Shown: positions 18,361 to 27,387 of the stretch, piece by piece
Position numbering within the stretch: the stretch's first letter is position 1
Layout: each line of letters begins with the position of its first letter
Assembly (NCBI GenBank): GCA_037045585.1
Contig: JBAOIR010000076.1
Location: 218,804-282,803, forward strand
Reading direction: 5' to 3'
Length of the DNA stretch: 64,000 bases
From: SSF14 sp037045585
Lineage (GTDB): Bacteria; Actinomycetota; Acidimicrobiia; Acidimicrobiales; Microtrichaceae
The notes under the pieces: model-generated
The model's database searches: none
What the model was told of the DNA's origin: nothing
The model's input: the letters and a program-made list of their open reading frames with translations, nothing else
Translations under genes and position numbers: made by a program

Positions 18361-18503
18361 AGGCGGCTTCACCCGCGCGCCGACACAAGCGGATCGGCTC
18401 GATCGGCGGCCACATCGCCCTTGAACTGTGGAGCACCGCCCGCACCGGCCCCTACGATGCACTCCGACATCCGGCGCGCACCAAGCAGCAGGTTTTCTGC
18501 CAC
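18360..18503 (+). repeat. IS-end direct repeat, copy 2
   Basis: It is the counterpart of 15028-15175 in the same orientation and ends 17 bp before the tRNA-Arg gene. It contains the same CGACATCCGGCGCGCACCAA block at about 18464. Confidence 0.65.
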
Positions 18504-18519
18504 GTTTCGTACCGGCCCC

Positions 18520-18592
18520 GCCCTCGTAGCTCAGGGGATAGAGCATCGGTTTCCTAAACCGTGTGTCGCAGGTTCGAATCCTGCCGAGGGCA
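18520..18592 (+). tRNA. tRNA-Arg (anticodon CCU)
   Basis: The cloverleaf is complete: acceptor GCCCTCG/CGAGGGC, D arm with TAGCTCAGGGGATAGAGCA, anticodon loop TTCCTAA giving CCU, and T arm GCAGG-TTCGAAT-CCTGC. No CCA is encoded. It is the integration target of the adjacent tyrosine recombinase: its 3' half recurs at 34.32 kb. Confidence 0.95.
18550..18570. other. att core at the tRNA-Arg gene (left end)
   Basis: These 21 bases run from the anticodon loop to the start of the T stem and recur exactly at 34322-34342 in the same orientation. Tyrosine recombinases that use tRNA genes commonly cross over in or near the anticodon loop. Confidence 0.7.
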
Positions 18593-18649
18593 CTAGTAAC
18601 CACAAGGGTTTCGGGCGATTCTTCGCACCAGCGTCGGCGGATCCTACGG

Positions 18650-18673
18650 TTTGTCCCATGGTTTGTCCCATGA
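18650..18673. promoter_or_regulatory. Tandem arm-type integrase binding sites (left end), inferred
   Basis: Two adjacent 12-bp copies of TTTGTCCCATG(G/A) lie between the tRNA and the integrase start. The same tandem pair occurs at 34185-34208. Paired direct repeats near both att ends are typical of the sites bound by the N-terminal domain of lambda-type integrases. An alternative integrase start at 18658 would fall inside them. Confidence 0.55.
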
Positions 18674-18693
18674 GACCCGCTACCGTTACCCCC

Positions 18694-19863
18694 ATGGCAC
18701 GGGGCAGAGGGAGCATCCGACTGAAGCGGGAACCCGACTACTGGGAGGTTCGTGCGTACGCCGGGACCGATCCGTTGTCTGGCAAGGACCGGTACACGAG
18801 CCGCACCATTCGTGGTGGTCGGCGTGACGCTGAGAAGCTGCTCGCCCAGCTCGTCGCGAAACTGGACCGCGAGGGTCCGACCACACGCCACACCCTCGAC
18901 GAGCTGCTCACCAGCCACATCGACCACCTCGAGCACCGCGGGCGCGAGGCGCGGACCATCGAGGGCTACCGCTCGATCGCAGCTCAGGTGAAGAAGGACC
19001 GCATCGGCAAGCTTCCCGTCGCCGACATCGGGGTGAAGACCATCGATGACTTCTATCTCCGACTCAAGAGCCGCGGGCTCGCTCCGGGTTCTGTGCAGCG
19101 CTACCACGCTCTGATGCGTGCGGCGTTCCGTCAGGCGATGGCGTGGGATTGGGTGGCGCGCAATCCAGTGCAGCTCGCGACGCCTCCAACGGCTCCGCGT
19201 GTCGGCCGGCGTATCGCTCGCCCCGATGTGGTCTCGGCCGTCATCAACGAGGGGATGGCGAGCCGCAACCCCGTCAACGGATTGGCATTGCGCCTGCTCG
19301 CCGCAACGGGAGCCCGCCGGGGGGAGATCTGTGGGTTGAGATGGCACGACGTCGACCTGGACCGAGGCGTTATGCGGATCCGCGCCGCGATCGCGCAGCT
19401 CGAAGACGGATCGCTCGTCGAGAAAGAGCCGAAGAGTCACCAGCAGCGGGAGGTCGCGCTCGACTCACACACGATCGAGATGCTTCGGCTTCACCAGGTC
19501 GAGCAGCGGGATCAGCTCGCGGCGTTGGGGGTCGTGCTCTCGGCCGATGGCTACGTGCTGGCCGACCTGGACGCAGACGTGACCGGCATGGCCCCCACTC
19601 CGCCGAACCGGCTGACCCAGGCGTTCGCTCGGCTGCGGGATCGGGTGCCCGGCGCCGAGGCCCTCCGCCTTCACGACCTGCGGCACTGGTTTGCGAGCAC
19701 CCAGCTCGATGCCGGAGAGCCTCTCCCGGCCGTCGCGGCGCGCATCGGAGATCACGTCGAGACCCTGGCGAAGGTCTACGCGCACAAAGGCCACCGCGGC
19801 GACACCGAGGCCGCCGAGGCGATCGGCGCCATGCTGACGAACCCGAGGACCAAGCGATCCTGA
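18694..19863 (+). CDS. int: Tyrosine recombinase/integrase
   Basis: The 389-residue protein has an N-terminal arm-binding-type region (RGSIRLKREPDYWEVRAYAG), a SAM-like core-binding domain at about 65-165 and a catalytic domain from about 175. The catalytic set is visible: R208 in TGARRGEICGLRW, K247 region in KEPKSHQQREVAL, H327-x-x-R330 in LHDLRHW, H354 in GDHVETL and the nucleophile Y362 in KVYAHKG. It should catalyse site-specific integration into and excision from the neighbouring tRNA-Arg. The ATG at 18694 is chosen because upstream in-frame ATGs lie within the repeat pair at 18650-18673. It appears intact. Confidence 0.93.
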   Translation: MARGRGSIRLKREPDYWEVRAYAGTDPLSGKDRYTSRTIRGGRRDAEKLLAQLVAKLDREGPTTRHTLDELLTSHIDHLEHRGREARTIEGYRSIAAQVKKDRIGKLPVADIGVKTIDDFYLRLKSRGLAPGSVQRYHALMRAAFRQAMAWDWVARNPVQLATPPTAPRVGRRIARPDVVSAVINEGMASRNPVNGLALRLLAATGARRGEICGLRWHDVDLDRGVMRIRAAIAQLEDGSLVEKEPKSHQQREVALDSHTIEMLRLHQVEQRDQLAALGVVLSADGYVLADLDADVTGMAPTPPNRLTQAFARLRDRVPGAEALRLHDLRHWFASTQLDAGEPLPAVAARIGDHVETLAKVYAHKGHRGDTEAAEAIGAMLTNPRTKRS

Positions 19864-20063
19864 GTGCGTTTTCGGACCGTCCCGCGGGTGTCACAATTGC
19901 CGGACAGGCCTGCGGTTTCAGGGTTCTCGTCCGGTCAGTCCTGCCCGACCTCGGCTCGAGCACTCATCGCTGGCGGCCGGGGCGACTTGAGCCGCTGCAC
20001 TTCGCCGGTTATGTGCTCGCTTTCGACGTGTCCCGAGCGACGTGCGTGTCACCGACCCGGCGA

Positions 20064-20496
20064 TCAGGGGCGGCGAGGGTCCGGCGAGATGTGCTCGCCC
20101 TCGTCGGGGCGTTCGACCAGGGCGGCGAGCTTCTGTGGAGCCATCGCGCAGTAGCTCTCGGTCACCACCTCCTTCACCTCGTCCCAGTCGGTCGTGTTGT
20201 CGAGCACCATCCCGATCGCGTCACGACCCCACCCCAGCATCAGGAACGGCCGACCGGCGTTGCGTAACACCTCCAACTCCTCGCCCTGCGAGCGGAAGGC
20301 CAGCACGACCGACAATCCCCTCGGAGGCATCCTCGACACCCAGCACATGGGCGAACGTGCGCTTGCGGACCATCCAGCGGGTCCCGACCCACGCCCGCTC
20401 CTCGTAGGCCTCGTGCAGATCGAGACACAGCGCGCGCAATCCGATTTCGATGGGCCCTGGCACCTCGTCGGTGTAGCGACGGCTCGCCCCAGTCAT
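20064..20496 (-). pseudogene. MmcQ/YjbR-family protein, one frameshift
   Basis: The N-terminal half (IGLRALCLDLHEAYEERAWV, then RWMVRKRTFAHVL) and the C-terminal half (SVVLAFRSQGEELEVLR, MVLDNTTDWDEVKEVVTESY, MAPQKLAALV) together match the YjbR/MmcQ family, a small CyaY-like fold with proposed DNA-binding or chaperone roles. The halves lie in two frames; an extra base near 20318 separates them. Removing it gives about 143 residues. The ATG at 20496 starts MTGASRRYTDEVPG. It lies inside the mobile element, on the strand opposite to the integrase. Confidence 0.65.
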
Positions 20497-20652
20497 CGTC
20501 CGACCCTCGATCCGTGCTGCAGGAACGTCACGACCAAATTCCTCCATCAACAGACGCCGCAATCCCCGGCGATCTCGGGCACTGGAACCCAACGTGCGAT
20601 TGGGGATCGGCAAACCCTGTATGACGTCGACCGCGCTCGGTATCTTCGGCGC

Positions 20653-21102
20653 ATGGAGGTCGTGTTCTGCAAGCTGTCCGACGATCGGCACGTGGTACGC
20701 GTCCGACGCGACGACGGAACCACCGATTCCGTGGAGCTCGATTCGCGCAGCTTCCTTCGCCACGACCTGGCGCACTACGCCGTCGAGGTGGAGCTGGGGT
20801 TGTCCCGCGGCGTGTGGGGCTCGGTCGCACGAGGCGGAAGCCTCGCTGGGCCCGGGTTGGACGGCGACGACATGGCCATTGCGGAGCAGATCAGCGGACC
20901 TGCCCAGACGATGATGCGCACCGGGGCTGACGCAGACGAGATCGAGCAGGTTCTCCGTCGCGTCGCACCCTCGCTCTCGACCCCAGACTTGGCGAAGCGG
21001 CTCCATCGTCGACTTCGATCGCTCGCGGGTCACTGGGCGTCCACTGCATACGGCGGTGAAATGGGCCTACGGTGGCCCGAGGCTGCCGGTCCGGGGGACT
21101 GA
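20653..21102 (+). CDS. Conserved hypothetical protein
   Basis: The 149-residue product begins MEVVFCKLSDDRHVVRVRRD and contains LRHDLAHYAVEVELGLSRGV, a segment I recall from small uncharacterised bacterial proteins. No signal peptide or membrane helix is visible. The C-terminal half is helical (DADEIEQVLRRVAPSLSTPD). The ATG at 20653 is chosen because upstream sequence in this frame is Arg/Pro-rich and overlaps the opposite-strand YjbR-like gene. No clear ribosome-binding site precedes it. Confidence 0.5.
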   Translation: MEVVFCKLSDDRHVVRVRRDDGTTDSVELDSRSFLRHDLAHYAVEVELGLSRGVWGSVARGGSLAGPGLDGDDMAIAEQISGPAQTMMRTGADADEIEQVLRRVAPSLSTPDLAKRLHRRLRSLAGHWASTAYGGEMGLRWPEAAGPGD

Positions 21103-21487
21103 CCTTCCATCGACCGCCACCTCGGCCGTTTCGGGGGTCGCTGGTTGATCTCCCCGACATACAGCTATCGGGCAATGTCACCGAAGCGCCGTTCAGGGAC
21201 ACCCGATAACGACCGCCCGATACCCCGTTGTCAGCACCTGAGCAGGCGCACTACTTCGGCCCGAGTCGCAGTGGCCGAGAGTGCCCGATCGCGCCGGGAG
21301 TGTGCGCCCTCGGTGGCCGTGAACGGAACGAAATGTACTTCCTCGATCCACGTTCGGGGGCATGGTCACCCTCTGGGCCTTCCCGTTGACGGAACCTGCC
21401 GCTGACCGATCGGTCTCTGTCTTGGCACCGTGATCCAAGGGACGTTCGCCACTTTCGGCGAGATGGGTCTCCAGTTACGGTGCCGCC
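21103..21487. other. Intergenic region, 385 bp
   Basis: I see no gene, tRNA or hairpin terminator of note. It separates two plus-strand genes inside the mobile element and must contain the promoter of the downstream metal-binding enzyme gene. Confidence 0.5.
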
Positions 21488-22066
21488 ATGGACGCCGAGA
21501 TGATCGAACTGCTGACCCGGGCTGCGCGGTCGGCTGAGGCGGTCCTCGCGCGACTCGAGCCGGCGGGTTACGACCAGCCGAGCCCGTGTCCAGAGATGAC
21601 TGTCGCACAGGTCGCTTCGCACCTCATCGGTGGAATCCGAGGCTTCGCCGAGGTGGGCGAGGGTGGCGAACTCCGTTTCGACGCGGACCTCGACCCGGAC
21701 CTCGGCGAGGAGTCGCCCGCCGGCGTCTACCGCACCGCCATCGACCGGCTCCTCGCCGCCTTCGCCGGGCCCGGCCGCCTCGACTGGACCTACTCCATGC
21801 CATGGGGACCCACGACCGGAGTCCAGCTCCTCGGGTTCGAGCTCATCGAGACCGTCGTTCACAGCTGGGACATCGCTCGTGGTCTCGGCGTCGAGTTGCC
21901 GGTTGACGACGACGTGGTCCGTGCAACGTTGGCCGGCGCTCGGCTTTGGGTTGACGACTCGGTTCGCGTGCCGGGGATGTTCGGGCCCGAGATTCCCGTC
22001 AGTGACGTTCCGCCGCTGGATGAACTCGTCGCGTATCTCGGACGAGACCCGCGTTGGCCTGGTTGA
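21488..22066 (+). CDS. TIGR03086-type DinB-like metal-binding protein (mycothiol-dependent maleylpyruvate isomerase fold)
   Basis: The 192-residue protein has the four-helix DinB/MDMPI N-terminal fold. LTRAARSAEAVLARLEPAGY and DQPSPCPEMTVAQVASHLIG carry the typical P-C-x-x-(W/M)-x-V-x-x-x-x-x-H metal His. ELIETVVHSWDIARGLG supplies the second His and the conserved H-x-W-D. Family members are thiol-dependent transferases or isomerases using mycothiol in actinobacteria; the substrate here is unknown. It is cytoplasmic, encoded alone, and travels as cargo in the mobile element. Confidence 0.75.
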   Translation: MDAEMIELLTRAARSAEAVLARLEPAGYDQPSPCPEMTVAQVASHLIGGIRGFAEVGEGGELRFDADLDPDLGEESPAGVYRTAIDRLLAAFAGPGRLDWTYSMPWGPTTGVQLLGFELIETVVHSWDIARGLGVELPVDDDVVRATLAGARLWVDDSVRVPGMFGPEIPVSDVPPLDELVAYLGRDPRWPG

Positions 22067-22514
22067 GAGGGAAGGCGGCAACCGCGGTTGCGATGCTCTG
22101 TCGGGGCATGGAGGTCGATGGGAAGCCCCAAGGTACCCGTAGGCGAAACCAGCCAACGCGAGCGGCGTAGCCCGAGCTCACGCGTCGAGCGCCCGCAAGA
22201 CTTCGGCCCGTAACATGCGCCATCGGCAAGGGGTCGCCAGGGAGTCGCGGCCGCTGTCGGGTCGGACACCTGAAACCGCCCGGCATCGCCGGTTACGAGC
22301 GCCCACGCGTTCGTATCGGGTTGCGATTACCGAGTGGGCTTGCGACGGCGGCAATACGTGCCGTCGGCTGGGCTTCGGGGATCGCGTGGGCTACGTCGGA
22401 GGGGCGTTCATGACCTTGAGTACAGGCGACCTCGACCTCTGGGAGGCGTGGCTCGCTGAGGCGTGAACGCGGCTTTGTCCGCTCAAGTGCCTGTAATCGT
22501 GGCAAGGCCCGGTT
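22067..22514. other. Intergenic region, about 450 bp
   Basis: It lies between the converging metal-binding protein gene and the histidine kinase gene. Short open frames exist but none has a supported start or recognisable product. No strong terminator hairpin was found. Confidence 0.45.
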
Positions 22515-23753
22515 TCAGGCGCCCTCACGCTTGGCGGTGGGGTAGTCCGGTAGCGGGTGGAGCGGTAGTCGGACCTGAACGTCGAGGCCTCCGTCGGGCT
22601 GGGCTCGGACGTCGATGGTTCCGCGGTGGGCGGCAACCACCGCGTGGACGATCGAGAGGCCGAGTCCTGCGCCCTGGGGGTGCCCGGTGCGGTCTGGTGT
22701 GGCGCGGCGGAATGGTTCCATGAGGGCTGGCACGTGCTCTGGGGCGATGATCGGGCCGGAGTTGGTGACCTGAAGGACGGCCGTGTCCCCGGTGACGCCG
22801 GTTCGCACGGCGACCGATCCCTGCGGGATGTTGTGGCGGACGGCGTTTCCGATGAGGTTCGCGGCGAGGTGTTCGAGGAGCACGCCGTCGCCTCGGGTCG
22901 ATGCTGAGGCGAGATCGACGGTGACGTGGAGGCCCGCTGTCGCGATGTCGGTTTCGAGTTCGGCGAGGGCGAGATCGACCGGGTCGGCAAGATCGACGGG
23001 GTCGTTGGTTGCGAGGTCGGCGTTGCTCCACGCGAGCACGAGGAGCGCCTCGATGGCGTGCTCGGCGCGTTCGACGACGGGGAGCAATCGTTCGGCGGTG
23101 TCATGTGTCGTCTCGTCTTCGCTGGTTTCGAGCACGGTTCGGATGATTGCGAGCGGTGTACGCAGTTCGTGGGAGGCGTTGGCGGCGAAACGGCGCTGCT
23201 GGTCGAACGCGGTGGCGAGGCGTCCGAGCATGTCGTCAAAGGTGTCGGCGAGCTCTTTGAGCTCGTCGTTCGGGCCTTCGAGGTTGAGTCGCTCACCCAG
23301 GTTCTGCTCGGAGAGGTCTCGGGCGGCGGCGGTGATGGAGTGCACCGGACGGAGGACCCGCCCGGCGATGAACCAGCCGAGCGCGATCGAGCCGGCAGCG
23401 GTGAGGGCGAGCGCCAGGACTGATTGGATGAGCAGCTGGTCCAACGTGTTGTCGCGGAAGCGTTGGGCGTCATCGAGGACCGCGACGAGTTCGCCGGGAA
23501 TCTGCGAGGCGATGTCGATTGACCCGTCCGAGATGATGGCGCTTCCGATTGCGCCGTCTGCGGGCACGGGACTGGCGGGCAAGCCTGGCGGGATGCCGAT
23601 CTCTCCACTGACGGATTGACCCGAGATGATCGTGACGGCCTCCGGGAGGTTTCTCCGGGCCAACTCGTAGTTGATCGCCAGCAGTACCGCACCGGCGCCG
23701 ATGAACATGGCGCCGTAAAGGAGCGTGAGCCGAAGTCGGACGGTGAGGCGCAT
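22515..23753 (-). CDS. Sensor histidine kinase
   Basis: The 412-residue membrane kinase has an N-terminal helix (LTLLYGAMFIGAGAVLLAI), an extracytoplasmic segment of about 110 residues, and a second helix (LALALTAAGSIALGWFIAG). It continues with a HAMP domain, the H box ANASHELRTPLAIIR, an N box (NLIGNAVRHN) and a G box (GAGLGLSIV). It phosphorylates the adjacent regulator in response to an unknown envelope signal. The ATG at 23753 lies 4 bp after the regulator's stop codon, so the two are cotranscribed. The divergent efflux operon is the probable target. Confidence 0.9.
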   Translation of the reverse strand: MRLTVRLRLTLLYGAMFIGAGAVLLAINYELARRNLPEAVTIISGQSVSGEIGIPPGLPASPVPADGAIGSAIISDGSIDIASQIPGELVAVLDDAQRFRDNTLDQLLIQSVLALALTAAGSIALGWFIAGRVLRPVHSITAAARDLSEQNLGERLNLEGPNDELKELADTFDDMLGRLATAFDQQRRFAANASHELRTPLAIIRTVLETSEDETTHDTAERLLPVVERAEHAIEALLVLAWSNADLATNDPVDLADPVDLALAELETDIATAGLHVTVDLASASTRGDGVLLEHLAANLIGNAVRHNIPQGSVAVRTGVTGDTAVLQVTNSGPIIAPEHVPALMEPFRRATPDRTGHPQGAGLGLSIVHAVVAAHRGTIDVRAQPDGGLDVQVRLPLHPLPDYPTAKREGA

Positions 23754-23757
23754 CTCT

Positions 23758-24411
23758 TCAGACGATCCGGTATCCGCTGCCGACCACGGTGTCGATGACC
23801 GCTGGTGGACCGAGCTTGCGGCGGAGCCGGGCGATCGTGACCCGCACCACATTGGAGAAGGGGTCGGCGTTCTCGTCCCACGCCCGTTCCAGGAGGTGCT
23901 CGGCGCTGACCACCGCGCCGTCGGCTCGGAGCAACTCGTCGAGCACTGCGATCTCACGTCGGGTGAGGGCGACCTGGCGGCCGGCTCGGGTGACGATCAT
24001 GTGGTTCGGATCGAGCGTCAGGTCGCCGCGTGCGAGGACGAGAACCGGCGCGGCGGGGCGGCGAGCGAGGGCGCGGACTCGTGCGGTGAGCTCGGCGAAC
24101 GAGAACGGTTTGCCCAGGTAGTCGTCGGCGCCGAGGTTGAGCCCGGCCACGCGGTCATGAACCCCGCTCGATGCTGTGAGCATGAGGATGCGGCCGTCGT
24201 AGTTCCCGGCGACCAGCTGGCGGCACACCTCGTCGCCGTGGGTACCGGGCAGGTCGCGATCGAGCACGACGACGTCGTAGGTGGTCAGAGCTGTCTTGTC
24301 GAGTGCTTCGTCGCCATCGAACGCGACATCGACGGCGATGGACTCGCGGCGTAGGCCTCGGGCGATCGCGTCGGCCAGCAACTCCTCGTCCTCGATAACC
24401 AACACCCGCAC
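23758..24411 (-). CDS. OmpR-family response regulator
   Basis: The 217-residue protein has a receiver domain (MRVLVIEDEELLADAI; phospho-acceptor Asp in DVVVLDRDLPG; conserved Lys in LGKPFSFAEL) and a winged-helix DNA-binding domain (LTRREIAVLDELLRADGAVV, then VVRVTIARLRRKLG and VVGSGYRIV). It is the partner of the kinase immediately downstream. Its start is 170 bp from the divergent lipoprotein-efflux operon start, so it likely controls both promoters in the shared region. Confidence 0.93.
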   Translation of the reverse strand: MRVLVIEDEELLADAIARGLRRESIAVDVAFDGDEALDKTALTTYDVVVLDRDLPGTHGDEVCRQLVAGNYDGRILMLTASSGVHDRVAGLNLGADDYLGKPFSFAELTARVRALARRPAAPVLVLARGDLTLDPNHMIVTRAGRQVALTRREIAVLDELLRADGAVVSAEHLLERAWDENADPFSNVVRVTIARLRRKLGPPAVIDTVVGSGYRIV

Positions 24412-24580
24412 CAGGAACCTTCGACCTTCTGTCGGTGGACGTTCAGCAGTCTGGATGAGCGGGCGTTACCCCGGTGTAACAGATTCTCGGCGAACGCTGG
24501 ACCGCTGACACGGTGAGGTTATGTCGCGAAGCGTAGGAACCGGTGGTGCCCGAGTGTCGGGCGGTCAGGAGATCACGAAC
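24412..24580. promoter_or_regulatory. Divergent regulatory region between the two-component system and the efflux operon
   Basis: This 169-bp gap holds GTTAC (24465-24469) and GTAAC (24476-24480) in inverted orientation round CCCGGT. This is a candidate site for the OmpR-type regulator, although such regulators usually prefer direct repeats. AGGAG about 8 bp before the ATG at 24581 is the ribosome-binding site of the lipoprotein gene. Confidence 0.4.
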
Positions 24581-25531
24581 ATGAGGAACGAACGGCGAGT
24601 GATGGGTGCGGCGGTCGTGTTGGCGGCATCGCTGCTCACGACGGCCTGCGGCGATGCCCGTAGTGCGGCGAGCGGTGGTGCCACGACGACGACCGAGCCC
24701 GGCGCTTCCGAGGCCCGGGACCAGATGGCCGAGGTCGAGAACCTGGTGGCCGCATGCATGAAGAAGAAGGGTTGGGACTACACGCCCATGCCCCCGCCGG
24801 ACCTGGGCTCGATGGAACCCTCCTCGTTCGGAGCTGTCGACGAGGCATATGGCAAGGAGCACGGCTACGGGTTGGTGGACGCGTTCTCAGGCGCGACCGG
24901 TTTGGGTGGCAACGGCAGTGGGATCGTGGTCATGGGCTCAGCGGGTGTGGGCGGAAGCGCCAGTGCGTTCGACGACCCCAACGCCGACTATGTGGCCTCG
25001 CTGTCGGAAACGGAGCGGACCCAGTACCTGAAGGATCTCGGCGGGGGTGCAGCGGGCGCGGTGAGCGCTGCGGGCGTGGACACCGACTCTGAGCTGGGCA
25101 TGTTGGAGGCCGGGCCGTCAGGTTGCCTCGGGGAAGCGATGAAGGCGACGGGTATGAACAACGAGAGTGGACCGATCGCCCTCAACCCGGGCGAGGACCT
25201 GGCGAACGACCCGGATGTCATCGAAGCGACAGCGAAATGGGCATCGTGCATGTCCGAGCGCGGATACCCGGCCGAATCGCCGGACAAAGTGGTCCAGGAC
25301 TTCATCGAGAACACCATCATGCCCGAGCTGAATCTCTCCGACCCGGGCAGCGATCCGGGCGGCGAGCCGGGAAATGCCGAAGCGCCGCCGGCGCCGGAGC
25401 AATCCGTGGTCGACGCGCTCCGCGCCCAAGAGGTCGAGTTGTGGACCGCGGACAACGAGTGCCAGAAGTCCTCCGGATTCCGGGAAGCCCAGAAGCGTGT
25501 CCTCGGTCGTGTCGCAAAGGCGGAGAAGTGA
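24581..25531 (+). CDS. Lipoprotein, first gene of efflux operon
   Basis: The 316-residue product starts with a lipoprotein signal peptide (MGAAVVLAASLLTTAC). The mature protein is acidic and Gly/Ser-rich, with paired cysteines in VAACMKKKGW, PSGCLGEAM, WASCMSERGYPAE and DNECQKSSGF. The repeated xxCMxxxGY-type motifs suggest two related modules. Function is unknown; it may bind the exported compound or sense it outside the membrane. Its stop overlaps the next gene's GTG (GTGA at 25528-25531), so it is translationally coupled to the adaptor. Confidence 0.75.
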   Translation: MRNERRVMGAAVVLAASLLTTACGDARSAASGGATTTTEPGASEARDQMAEVENLVAACMKKKGWDYTPMPPPDLGSMEPSSFGAVDEAYGKEHGYGLVDAFSGATGLGGNGSGIVVMGSAGVGGSASAFDDPNADYVASLSETERTQYLKDLGGGAAGAVSAAGVDTDSELGMLEAGPSGCLGEAMKATGMNNESGPIALNPGEDLANDPDVIEATAKWASCMSERGYPAESPDKVVQDFIENTIMPELNLSDPGSDPGGEPGNAEAPPAPEQSVVDALRAQEVELWTADNECQKSSGFREAQKRVLGRVAKAEK

Positions 25532-27387
25532 CTTCAGCACTTCGCAACAAGGCCATGACCGTCGGCGCGGTCGGGATCGTCGTGATTCTCTGCGCCGGCG
25601 GGTGGACGGCGGCGCGGAGCTTCGAAAGCCCCGCTCAGGCGGCGGCGAAGACCAAGGCTCCACAACCCAGCAGAATCACCGTGCCCGTTGAACGGCGCTC
25701 CCTGTCGGCCGACCTCGTCGTTCGGGGCGCGGTTCGCTACGACCAATCGACGGTCGTCACGCTCGCCGGTCCCGTCGGCTCGGAGTTGGGTGCTGGGGGC
25801 GGATCGGCGTCCCAGCTCCTGACACGGATCGCAGAACGTGGAACACGGGTTGCTTCCGGCGAGATCCTCGCCGAGGTCGCGGGACGGCCGGTCCTGCTGT
25901 TGCGCGGCGATCGTCCGATGTTCCGCGCCATCACTCCCGGAGCGACCGGTGACGATGTCCGACAACTCGAGGAAGCGTTGGCATCGCTCGGCTTCGATCC
26001 CGGCGGCCGCGACGGGGTGTACGACGCCGCCGCTCAGGCCGCGGTGGCGGCGTTCTACACGTCACGCGGCTATCGCCCCCAGGGCTTGACCTCAGACGAG
26101 GAGGACAAGATCCGTCAGCTCCGCAAGTCGATGCTCGAGGCGCAAGCGAACCTCGACACTGCCCGCGTGGCTGAGGACGGTGCCAGGAAGCCACCCAAGT
26201 CGAGCGCAGTTCAGGAGGCCGACGCCGCGGTTCGAGCGGCTCAAGACGCGCTCGAGGCCGCGTTCCGAACGGCGGAAACCGATCTCGCCGCGGTGAAGTC
26301 GTCGGTCGTGGCCGCTCAGCGTGCGCTCGACCGGGCCACGACCGCGAAACACGCCGCCGACGACGAGCAGGCTCGTCTCGCCGGAGAGAAGCAAGCAGCC
26401 GACGCAACGCTCGCCGCGGCCCGCAGCGGCGCGCCCAACCCGGCGACCGGTGCGCCGTACACCGTGGCCGAGATCGAACAACTCACGTCCGTGGCGTCAA
26501 CCGCTGCGCAATCGGCCGCCCAGGCAACCCAGACCGCGCTCGACGCGGCAGCGGCAGTCGACGGCGCGAACGAGCAACTCGTCACCGCGACGGCGACCCT
26601 GAACTCGACTCCCGCGACCAGCAGGGCTGCCGTGCAGTCTCCGCGTGATGCACTCCAGTCGGCCAAGACACGTCGAAGCGAACTCGACGGACCGTCCGAC
26701 ACGCTGACATCAGCGAAGGCGACGACCGCGAGCGCGCAGCGTTCGATGGCACAGGCCACCGAGGATCTCGAACGCGCCCTCGCCAAGTCCGGGGTCTCGG
26801 TGCCCGCAGGTGAGGTGGTCTTCGCGGCGTCCGACTCGGTGCGCGTCGACGAGGTGACCGCCAAGGTCGGAGAAGCGTTGTCGGGCAAGTTGATGACCGT
26901 GACCGGTTCGAGGCTCGGCGTCGCTGCGTCGATCTCGAAGCAGGACCGCGACCTCGTCCAAGTCGGCGACACGGTCAGGATCGGCTCGACCGAAGCTGGC
27001 ATCGACACCACCGGCACGATCACCGAAATCGCTGACAAGGCCGGTACCGACGGCCTCGACGACCAGCACATCCGGATCGTCATCGCGATGGAAACCCAAG
27101 CAGGTTCAGCCGAATTGCTCAACGACCTGCCGGTACGGGTGACCATTCCGATCAGTTCGACCGGCGACACCAAGGTGCTCGTCGTGCCCGTGGCCGCGGT
27201 TACGCTCGCGGCGGACGGCACCAGCCGCGTCGATATCGAGACCGACCCGCAAGCCGACACGAAGACGGTCACCGTCGAGCCGGGGATCTCGACCGACGGC
27301 GTGGTCGAGGTTGCGCCGGTCGAGCCCGGCGCGCTGAACGAGGGCGACCGGGTCGTCGTCGGCACCAAGCAAGAGGGTGAATCGTGA
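25528..27387 (+). CDS. Efflux membrane-fusion adaptor with peptidoglycan-binding domain
   Basis: The 619-residue protein has one N-terminal membrane helix (VGAVGIVVILCAGGWTAARS) and a biotinyl-lipoyl-like strand region (RSLSADLVVRGAVRYDQS). It carries an inserted peptidoglycan-binding domain 1 (GATGDDVRQLEEALASLGFD, AAVAAFYTSRGYRPQG), a long Ala-rich coiled coil at about 190-430, and C-terminal beta-barrel strands (VRIGSTEAGIDTTGTITEIA). This is the HlyD/MacA adaptor pattern common in Gram-positive ABC efflux systems. It should link the ABC transporter to the cell wall. It overlaps both neighbours by GTGA. Confidence 0.8.
   Translation: MTSALRNKAMTVGAVGIVVILCAGGWTAARSFESPAQAAAKTKAPQPSRITVPVERRSLSADLVVRGAVRYDQSTVVTLAGPVGSELGAGGGSASQLLTRIAERGTRVASGEILAEVAGRPVLLLRGDRPMFRAITPGATGDDVRQLEEALASLGFDPGGRDGVYDAAAQAAVAAFYTSRGYRPQGLTSDEEDKIRQLRKSMLEAQANLDTARVAEDGARKPPKSSAVQEADAAVRAAQDALEAAFRTAETDLAAVKSSVVAAQRALDRATTAKHAADDEQARLAGEKQAADATLAAARSGAPNPATGAPYTVAEIEQLTSVASTAAQSAAQATQTALDAAAAVDGANEQLVTATATLNSTPATSRAAVQSPRDALQSAKTRRSELDGPSDTLTSAKATTASAQRSMAQATEDLERALAKSGVSVPAGEVVFAASDSVRVDEVTAKVGEALSGKLMTVTGSRLGVAASISKQDRDLVQVGDTVRIGSTEAGIDTTGTITEIADKAGTDGLDDQHIRIVIAMETQAGSAELLNDLPVRVTIPISSTGDTKVLVVPVAAVTLAADGTSRVDIETDPQADTKTVTVEPGISTDGVVEVAPVEPGALNEGDRVVVGTKQEGES

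Noticed and set aside
18516..18716. Minus-strand frame with RTCDTRFRKP
   Set aside because: This is the well-known spurious translation across the antisense of a tRNA gene.
22391..23881. Long minus-strand Ser/Pro/Arg-rich frame overlapping the histidine kinase
   Set aside because: It has no recognisable motifs, while the other minus-strand frame contains all the kinase boxes.
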